Below, piece by piece: positions 58,691-64,000 of a stretch of 64,000 nucleotides of DNA. The notes beneath the pieces are model-generated. The model worked only from the letters and a program-made list of their open reading frames with translations, had not been told where the DNA came from and made no database searches. Numbering within the stretch: position 1 is the stretch's first letter; each line of letters opens with the position of its first letter. The position numbers were made by a program, and so were the translations under genes. Location of the stretch: NCBI RefSeq assembly GCF_026626335.1, contig NZ_JAPNTZ010000007.1, forward strand, positions 248,001 to 312,000. Reading direction: 5' to 3'. Source of the stretch: Paractinoplanes pyxinae (GTDB lineage Bacteria; Actinomycetota; Actinomycetes; Mycobacteriales; Micromonosporaceae).

Positions 58691-60082
58691 TCAGGCGGCT
58701 GTCCTTACTGGACTCGGCGTGGCTGGGCTTGGCGCCTCGGGCGCCGGCTGGCGGGTGGGTAGGGCGAACGCCAGCAAAACGGCCAAGGCGGTGAAGCCGG
58801 TCGTCCACCAGAAGGCGGCGTGGAAGCTGGTGGTGGCGAGGATGACGGCCAGCAAAGCCACGCCGACCGAGCCGCCTATCTGCTGGGCTATGCGGGTGAC
58901 GATGCTGGCGTGCGGCACCTGGTCGTGGGCCAGGCCCTGGAACGCCACAGTCATCAAAGGGATCATGACCAGGCCCAGGCCCAAACCGCGGAAGAAAAGC
59001 GCCACCAGCAAGCCCCACATCGGGGTGGCCACACCGGCGAAGGCGAAAGGCACAGTGGCCACGCCGACCAGCGCGAAGCCCAGGATCGACACCCAGCGGG
59101 CGCCGCTGCGTTCCAGCAGGCGGGTGGCGACGCTCCGGCTCAGCAAAGAGCCGACTCCCTGCGGAATCAGCAGCAGGCCGGCTCCTAGGGCGTCTTCGCC
59201 GCGTACCTCTTGCCAGTAGAGGGGCAACAGCAGCATTGCGCCGTACAGGGAGGCGCCGGAGAGGAACATGAGCGCAGTCGCGGCCCAGGTGGGACGGGAG
59301 CGCAACACCTCCAGGTCGACCAGGGCCGAACCGCGGCGGCGTACGGCCCACAGCGTGAACGCGAGCAGCAGCAAGGCGCCCCCGCTCATGGGAACAATGA
59401 CGTCAGCGCGCGCGAAACCGCCCGTACCGGAAACGTTTGAGAGACCCCACAGCAGCGCTACCAACGCGGGCGACAGCAGCAGCAGGCCGACGAGATCGAG
59501 CTTGACCCGGCGACCGGGCTGCTCGGCCGGGATCAGCCGCCAGGCGAGGAACAGGCCGGCCAGGCAGAGCGGCACATTGACGAGGAACAGCCAGCGCCAG
59601 TCACCCGCTCCCAGGATCAGGCCGCCGATCACCGGTCCCAGGATGGGGCCGACGGCGGCCGGCAACGCGACCACTGACATGAGCCGGGCCCGGTCGGCCG
59701 GCTTGGCCGCCTGCATGACCATAGTGGACATCAGCGGCAGCATCGCGCCGCCGCCTACGCCTTGCACGGCGCGGAACGCGATGAGGCTGGACGCGTCCCA
59801 GGCCAGCGAGCAGAGCACCGAGCCGAGCAGGAACAGGCCGAGCGCCGCCATCCACAGGCGCTTGGCGCCGAGCCGGCTCTGCAGCCAGCCGACGACCGGG
59901 ATCACAACGCCGAGGGCCAGCAGGTACGCGGTGGCCACCCACTGGATGGTGCTGACGTCGGCGTGCAGGTCGGCCGCCAGTTCGTGCAGCGCCACGCTGA
60001 CGATCGTGGAGTCGAGGATGACCGTTATGCCACCCACGAGCACCGCGATCGAGGTGCGCAAAGCCGTGCGATCGAGGGACAT
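58691..60082 (-). CDS. DHA2-family MFS drug exporter (EmrB/QacA type)
   Basis: A 463-residue drug:H+ antiporter, probably 14 helices. It has VILDSTIVSVALHELAADL (motif D1), GWLQSRLGAKRLWM (motif A), and FRAVQGVGGGAMLPLMSTMVM with VALPAAVGPILGPVIGGLI (motifs B and C). The C-terminal tail is Pro/Ala-rich. It is divergent from a TetR gene, with a perfect palindrome in the short gap. Substrate unknown. Confidence 0.92.
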   Translation of the reverse strand: MSLDRTALRTSIAVLVGGITVILDSTIVSVALHELAADLHADVSTIQWVATAYLLALGVVIPVVGWLQSRLGAKRLWMAALGLFLLGSVLCSLAWDASSLIAFRAVQGVGGGAMLPLMSTMVMQAAKPADRARLMSVVALPAAVGPILGPVIGGLILGAGDWRWLFLVNVPLCLAGLFLAWRLIPAEQPGRRVKLDLVGLLLLSPALVALLWGLSNVSGTGGFARADVIVPMSGGALLLLAFTLWAVRRRGSALVDLEVLRSRPTWAATALMFLSGASLYGAMLLLPLYWQEVRGEDALGAGLLLIPQGVGSLLSRSVATRLLERSGARWVSILGFALVGVATVPFAFAGVATPMWGLLVALFFRGLGLGLVMIPLMTVAFQGLAHDQVPHASIVTRIAQQIGGSVGVALLAVILATTSFHAAFWWTTGFTALAVLLAFALPTRQPAPEAPSPATPSPVRTAA

Positions 60083-60095
60083 TGGAACCGCCTTA

Positions 60096-60113
60096 AGATA
60101 CGGAGCTGTATCT
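60096..60113. promoter_or_regulatory. TetR operator 1 (pump side)
   Basis: AGATACGGAGCTGTATCT: perfect 6-bp arms around a 6-base centre, 14 bases upstream of the MFS start, where it would block the pump promoter or ribosome access. Confidence 0.75.
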
Positions 60114-60128
60114 AACGTTGCCTACGAT

Positions 60129-60148
60129 AAGATACACGGGTGCATCTT
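60129..60148. promoter_or_regulatory. TetR operator 2 (overlapping tetR start)
   Basis: AAGATAC ... GCATCTT: the same half-site with one mismatch and a similar 6-base centre, spanning the tetR GTG start at 60140. The shared AGATAC half-site supports both sites binding the same repressor. Confidence 0.6.
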
Positions 60149-60724
60149 GAAAAGACCCGCCGTCGTGGGAGCGAGCTCGAGGACGCGATCCTCGACGCCG
60201 CCTGGCAGGTGCTGATCGAGCTCGGCTACGCCGGTTTCACGTACGAGGCAATTGCCGCCCGTGCGGGCACCAGCCGGCCCGTCCTCTACCGGCGCTGGCC
60301 GCAACGCGACGACCTGCTGCTGGCCACCCTGACCCGGTTCTGGTGGTCGAAGCCGGTCGAACTACCCGATACCGGCAGTCTGCGCGACGACGTGATCGGC
60401 TTCCTGCGCAATGCCAACTCGGCTCGCGCGCACATCCTCACCATGATCAGCGTGCAGCTCATGGACTACTTCCGAGCCTCGGGCACGAACTTCAGCGAGC
60501 TGCGCGACAAGCTCCGCGTGCAGAACCGGCCCAACAGCCTGGAGACGATGCTCACCCGAGCCGTCGAACGCGGCGAGCTGCCGGACCGGCCGCGGCCCGA
60601 CCGGGTGGTCAGCCTGCCGTTCGATCTGCTGCGGCACGAGATGCTGATGACGATGCGCCCGGTGCCCGACGACGTGATCACCGGGATCGTCGACGAGGTC
60701 TGGTTGCCGCTGCTGAACAGCTGA
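60140..60724 (+). CDS. TetR-family transcriptional regulator
   Basis: A 194-residue TetR repressor: DAAWQVLIELGYAGFTYEAIAARAGTSRPVLYRRWPQRDDLLLATL is the helix-turn-helix, followed by a TetR_C_16-like helical domain. GTG start at 60140. No clear ribosome site, so it may be leaderless. Divergent from the EmrB-like pump and very likely its repressor. Confidence 0.9.
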   Translation: MHLEKTRRRGSELEDAILDAAWQVLIELGYAGFTYEAIAARAGTSRPVLYRRWPQRDDLLLATLTRFWWSKPVELPDTGSLRDDVIGFLRNANSARAHILTMISVQLMDYFRASGTNFSELRDKLRVQNRPNSLETMLTRAVERGELPDRPRPDRVVSLPFDLLRHEMLMTMRPVPDDVITGIVDEVWLPLLNS

Positions 60725-60749
60725 CGACGGCCCGTGCCACGATTACGTC

Positions 60750-61604
60750 ATGGTCAACGGTCCGGTGGCGTTCGTGCTCGGCGGTGGCGGCGTTCTGGGC
60801 GCCGTCGAGGTGGGCATGCTGCGTGCCCTGTTCCGAGCCGGGTTCCGGCCCGATGTCGTGGTCGGCACGTCGATCGGGGCGGTCAACGGGGCCCTGGTCG
60901 CGTCGGACCCGAACGAGGCGGTGACCGATCGGCTCGTACGGCTGTGGACCTCGCCCGAGGCGGCCACCGTCTACGGCGATTCACTCGGTCGCCAGTTGCG
61001 CCGGTTCGCCGCTCGCACCCATCTGCACTCGCCGCTGCCGCTGCGGCGGCTGCTCGAGAGCGAACTGGGCGAGACGTCGACGTTCGCCGACCTCAAGATC
61101 CCGTTCCACTGCTGCGCGGCCAGCATCGAGCGGGCGGCCGAGCACTGGTTCGACAGCGGCCCCCTGGTCGACGCCGTTCTCGCGTCGTCGGCGGTGCCCG
61201 GGCTGCTGCCCCCGATGGAGATCGCCGGCGAGCACTATGTGGACGGTGGGATCGTCAACTCGATCCCGATCGGCGAGGCCGTGCGCATCGGGGCCAAGCT
61301 GGTCTTCGTCCTGCAGGTGGGCCGGGTCGAGCGCCCGCTGGCCGTTCCCCGCCGGCCGTGGGAGGTGGCCCAGGTGGCCTTCGAGATCGCCCGGCGGCAC
61401 CGGTTCGCCCGCGAGCTTGCATCGCTGCCCGACGATGTACGGGTGCATGTGCTTCCCACCGGCGGCGGCGAGAGCCGGGACGACAGTCCCTGGGCCTACC
61501 GTGACATGGCCGCCGTGGGCCGCCGGATCAGCCGGGCCTACACCGCCTCCCGCCGCTACCTGGCGGCCAACGTGTTGTCCCAGCCCGGGCCGGACGCCGC
61601 CTGA
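60750..61604 (+). CDS. patatin-like phospholipase
   Basis: A 284-residue lipid acyl hydrolase with a Ser-Asp dyad. The oxyanion loop is VLGGGGVLGAVEVGML, the nucleophile Ser is in VVGTSIGAVNGAL (about residue 41), and the Asp is in YVDGGIVNSIPIGEAV. No signal peptide. Its stop overlaps the acyltransferase start by one base, so deacylation and reacylation of glycerolipids may be linked. Confidence 0.92.
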   Translation: MVNGPVAFVLGGGGVLGAVEVGMLRALFRAGFRPDVVVGTSIGAVNGALVASDPNEAVTDRLVRLWTSPEAATVYGDSLGRQLRRFAARTHLHSPLPLRRLLESELGETSTFADLKIPFHCCAASIERAAEHWFDSGPLVDAVLASSAVPGLLPPMEIAGEHYVDGGIVNSIPIGEAVRIGAKLVFVLQVGRVERPLAVPRRPWEVAQVAFEIARRHRFARELASLPDDVRVHVLPTGGGESRDDSPWAYRDMAAVGRRISRAYTASRRYLAANVLSQPGPDAA

Positions 61605-62674
61605 TGCCGCTGCCGCCGATCTGGGTGCGCCGCCTGGTCATCGCGCCCGTCGTCGTGGTGCTGGCCGTCGCCCTGGTCACCACCCTGCCGATCTGGCTGG
61701 TGCTGGCACTGATCACGTCGCCGCTGGTGCCAGGCCACCTGCGCGTGCCCCGGCTCGTGCTGGCGGGCATCCTCTATCTGCTGTGGGACGCGGCGGCGCT
61801 GATCGTGCTGGCGGTGCTGTGGGTCGCCTCCGGCTTCGGCCGCAACATCCGCAGCCCGGGCTTCCAGCGCGCGCACTACGTGGTGACCGGCCGCTTCCTG
61901 GCCATCCTGTTCTGGTTCGCCAAGTGGGCTCTGCACCTGACCGTCGACGTGGTCGGCACCGACCCCGACACGGCCCTGCCCGGCCGCCCCGAGATCGTGG
62001 TGAGCCGGCACGCCGGGCCGGGCGACTCGTTCATCCTGATCCACGCACTGACCAACTGGTTCCAGCGCGAGCCGCGGATCGTCCTCAAGGCCACCCTGCA
62101 GTGGGATCCGGCGGTCGACGTGCTGCTCAACCGCCTGCCCAACCGGTTCATCACGCCCGGGCGCACCGGCACCGAGACGCTCGAGCAGCAGATCGGCGAG
62201 ACGGCCACCGGCCTCGACGACAACGACGCGTTCGTCATCTTCCCCGAGGGCGGCAACTTCACGCCGCGCCGCCGCACCAGCGCGATCGCCCGGCTCAAGG
62301 CGCGCGGCCTGGCCGACGCCGCCCAGCGGGCCGAGAATCTGCGCCACCTGCTGCCGCCCAAGCCGGGCGGGTTGTTCGCGGCGATCGACGCGGCGCCCGA
62401 CGCCGGTGTGATCTTCGTGGCTCACACCGGCCTCGACCGCATGATCACCGTGGCCGACGTCTGGCAGGAGCTGCCGATGGACAAGCGGCTGGTGATGAAG
62501 TTCTGGAGCGTCCCGCCGGAAGAGATCCCGGCCGGTGAGGAGGAGCGGGTCGCCTGGCTGTACGACTGGTGGGCCCGCATCGACTCGTGGATCGAGGAGA
62601 ACCGCCCGGCGTTCCGCCCGCTCAGCACCGACTGGACCGCCCGGCGCAAGGATCAGCTGCCGAGCGAGCTGTAG
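61604..62674 (+). CDS. PlsC-like 1-acyl-glycerophosphate acyltransferase family protein
   Basis: A 356-residue membrane protein. Two to three N-terminal helices (about 10-75) precede an acyltransferase domain with VVSRHAGPGDSFIL (HX4D) and FVIFPEGGNFT (EGG block). Its last bases overlap the convergent lipoprotein gene by 22 bp. It is longer than PlsC (about 240), with a C-terminal extension (PPEEIPAGEEERVAWLYDWWARIDSW). Expected to acylate lysophospholipids or glycerol derivatives. Confidence 0.88.
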   Translation: MPLPPIWVRRLVIAPVVVVLAVALVTTLPIWLVLALITSPLVPGHLRVPRLVLAGILYLLWDAAALIVLAVLWVASGFGRNIRSPGFQRAHYVVTGRFLAILFWFAKWALHLTVDVVGTDPDTALPGRPEIVVSRHAGPGDSFILIHALTNWFQREPRIVLKATLQWDPAVDVLLNRLPNRFITPGRTGTETLEQQIGETATGLDDNDAFVIFPEGGNFTPRRRTSAIARLKARGLADAAQRAENLRHLLPPKPGGLFAAIDAAPDAGVIFVAHTGLDRMITVADVWQELPMDKRLVMKFWSVPPEEIPAGEEERVAWLYDWWARIDSWIEENRPAFRPLSTDWTARRKDQLPSEL

Positions 62675-63465
62675 AGGCTGTCGGGGGCCTCGGTGATCTC
62701 GGCGGCCGACGGCTTGGTGACGGTCACCGGGGCGCCGTAGTCGCTGTAGAGCACCTTCAGCGGCTGCGCGGCCTGCCCGTTGACGGCCGGGATCTCGATG
62801 GTCAGCTCGGACAGCCGGCCCTGGTCGTCGGTGGTGGCGGTGAACGGCACCCGCTGGGCCTGCGCGCCGGACTCGTCGATGGTCACCTGCGAGACGCCGG
62901 CCAGGCCGACCGCCTTGGTCAGGTCGAGAGTTCCCGCGTACGCGTTGGGCCCGGTCGACCGTACGTCGGTGGCCGAACTCAGCAGCTTCGAGGTGTTCAC
63001 CGGGTCGAGCTGGCCGGGCCGGAGCCCGACGTTGGCCCCCTCGGGCAGCCGGGCGACGTCGACGTGGGTCCACGTGCCCGCCTTGGTGAAGCCGGGCACC
63101 TGCAGGTAGAGGTCCTGCCCGGACAGCAGGGTCTTGATGTTGAGCTCGGCGTTGGGGCCGGACGCGTTGAGCTCGGCCGTGCCGGCGCTCTGGGCCGGGT
63201 CGACCGCGCCGGTCAGCTTGAAGCCGGAACCCGAGGTGGCGGTCATCTTGAAGCTGGTGGTGCCGAGCTGGGAGGTCGCCTTAGTGAGGGCGTCGACCGC
63301 GGCCGGGTCGGCCGGGGCCAGGGAGGCCGACGCACTGGCCGTGGGCGCACCCGAGGCCGGCGCCGAGGCCGAACCGGACGGCGAAGTGGAGTCGCAGCCG
63401 GCCAGCGCAATCGCGGCCGTGGCCATCGTCGCGATGCCCAGCCCCGCGAGCCGTGGTGTCCGCAT
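62653..63465 (-). CDS. LppX/LprG-like lipoprotein
   Basis: A 270-residue lipoprotein. The signal peptide has lipobox IALAGC (Cys24), followed by a Ser/Ala/Pro spacer and an LppX_LprAFG-type lipid-carrier domain (TSFKMTATSGSGFKLTGAVDPAQSAGTAEL ... WTHVDVARLPE). Mycobacterial relatives carry lipids across the envelope. Proximity to the patatin and PlsC-like genes fits, although it is on the opposite strand. Confidence 0.88.
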   Translation of the reverse strand: MRTPRLAGLGIATMATAAIALAGCDSTSPSGSASAPASGAPTASASASLAPADPAAVDALTKATSQLGTTSFKMTATSGSGFKLTGAVDPAQSAGTAELNASGPNAELNIKTLLSGQDLYLQVPGFTKAGTWTHVDVARLPEGANVGLRPGQLDPVNTSKLLSSATDVRSTGPNAYAGTLDLTKAVGLAGVSQVTIDESGAQAQRVPFTATTDDQGRLSELTIEIPAVNGQAAQPLKVLYSDYGAPVTVTKPSAAEITEAPDSLYSSLGS

Positions 63466-63656
63466 GTCCGTCCCTTCAGCCCGGCCGGCCCGTCGATGGA
63501 CCGGCTCTTGTGACCCCCGTCAATTCCCGATGGCCGGGAAACGCAAACGGACACGACGGACAACCGGGCCGTCACGCAGGGGTGTGATGACCGCCTCCGC
63601 AGCGCGCACGGCATGATTGCCGTTGCACAGACATCCATCGGCCATCGGGAGGACCC

Positions 63657-64000
63657 GTGAGATTCGAGGTCAGCAAGGTCCTCGACGCCATCGAGGCGCG
63701 CCTCAGCACCGACCCGGCGCTCGCCCGCGCGGTGGTCGACTTGTCGGAGATCGTGCGGTATGCGGACCTCGACGGGGGCCGTCCGGCCAGTTCGGTCCGC
63801 CTCGGTCTGGTCATCGACGCCCTCGGCCGGCGCGTCGCGGAAGAGAACGTGCCGGTCTTCGTGGTGGCCCCACGCGGCCTGCTGTCGGACACCGACCTCA
63901 CCTCGAACGAGCGAATGGTCATCCGCCGCTGGGCCGACGACGGCAAGGTCGAGGTCGTTCCCCAGCTAGACGACCGCGTCTTCGAGGTGGCCGAACTGCT
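63657..64000 (+). CDS. hypothetical protein (3' end cut by window edge)
   Basis: A reading frame from GTG 63657, preceded by GGGAGGA, stays open to the window end (114 codons). It starts MRFEVSKVLDAIEARLSTDP and continues with ALARAVVDLSEIVRYADLDG and GLVIDALGRRVAEENVPVFV. It reads as a soluble alpha/beta protein; I do not recognise the family. Confidence 0.65.
   Translation, partial: MRFEVSKVLDAIEARLSTDPALARAVVDLSEIVRYADLDGGRPASSVRLGLVIDALGRRVAEENVPVFVVAPRGLLSDTDLTSNERMVIRRWADDGKVEVVPQLDDRVFEVAEL

Overview
This 64 kb window is high-GC DNA with frequent GTG/TTG starts, tight 4-bp gene overlaps and actinobacterial families (RskA-type anti-sigma factor, SigE70-type sigma factor, DUF3105/DUF305, LppX-like lipoprotein, CBM5/12 chitinases). 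The order argS-lysA-hom-thrC ... thrB-rho ... rpmE is the usual actinobacterial chromosomal block. I read the window as chromosome of a soil actinomycete, most likely Micromonosporaceae (Actinoplanes-like). The genus is inference.

Region 1 (1-16.6 kb) is the housekeeping block: rpmE, rho, thrB, thrC, hom, lysA and argS, all on the minus strand. It is interrupted twice. Between rpmE and rho sit a polynucleotide-kinase-like P-loop protein, a minimal RNA-ligase-like nucleotidyltransferase and a stand-alone nitric-oxide-synthase oxygenase. Between thrB and thrC sit an MFS exporter and a divergent RND pump/MarR pair with a candidate operator.

Region 2 (16.7-32.8 kb) is accessory: a DUF3105-DUF305 pair, tRNA-Arg(CCG) followed by a probable modification-dependent (AspBHI-type) restriction enzyme, two AraC regulators, a membrane Ser/Thr kinase, several hydrolases, a TetR/DHA2-MFS exporter unit with a TetR palindrome, and small acidic proteins.

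Region 3 (32.8-39.9 kb) holds two sigma-factor systems. One is a SigK/RskA module with a FAS1 lipoprotein and a molybdopterin oxidoreductase; two promoters of the same form (CC[A/G]TCC-N15-CCGAAT) precede sigK and the FAS1 gene. The other is a divergent SigE70-type sigma factor translationally coupled to a one-pass membrane protein.

Region 4 (39.9-46.5 kb) has a YgiB/YgiC-like pair behind a FabG-like reductase, a GH13 enzyme, a PadR/membrane-protein unit and a DedA protein.

Region 5 (46.5-56.9 kb) is a polysaccharide-degradation cluster. It has three CBM5/12-GH18 chitinases (two in tandem), a GH16-CBM6 beta-glucanase behind a LacI-type operator, and a NodB deacetylase, with a YbdK-like ligase, a CoA-disulfide-reductase-like enzyme and an endonuclease VIII among them. 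The two chitinase promoters share a TTAACAGT element at the same place in the -35/-10 spacer.

Region 6 (56.9-58.7 kb) has no convincing gene. It carries about 18 copies of a 24-bp motif at about 62-bp intervals, partly organised into a three-monomer higher-order repeat of about 188 bp. This is the most unusual object in the window.

Region 7 (58.7-64 kb) has a second DHA2-MFS/TetR pair with two candidate operators, a patatin-PlsC lipid-enzyme pair, an LppX-like lipoprotein and a gene cut by the window end.
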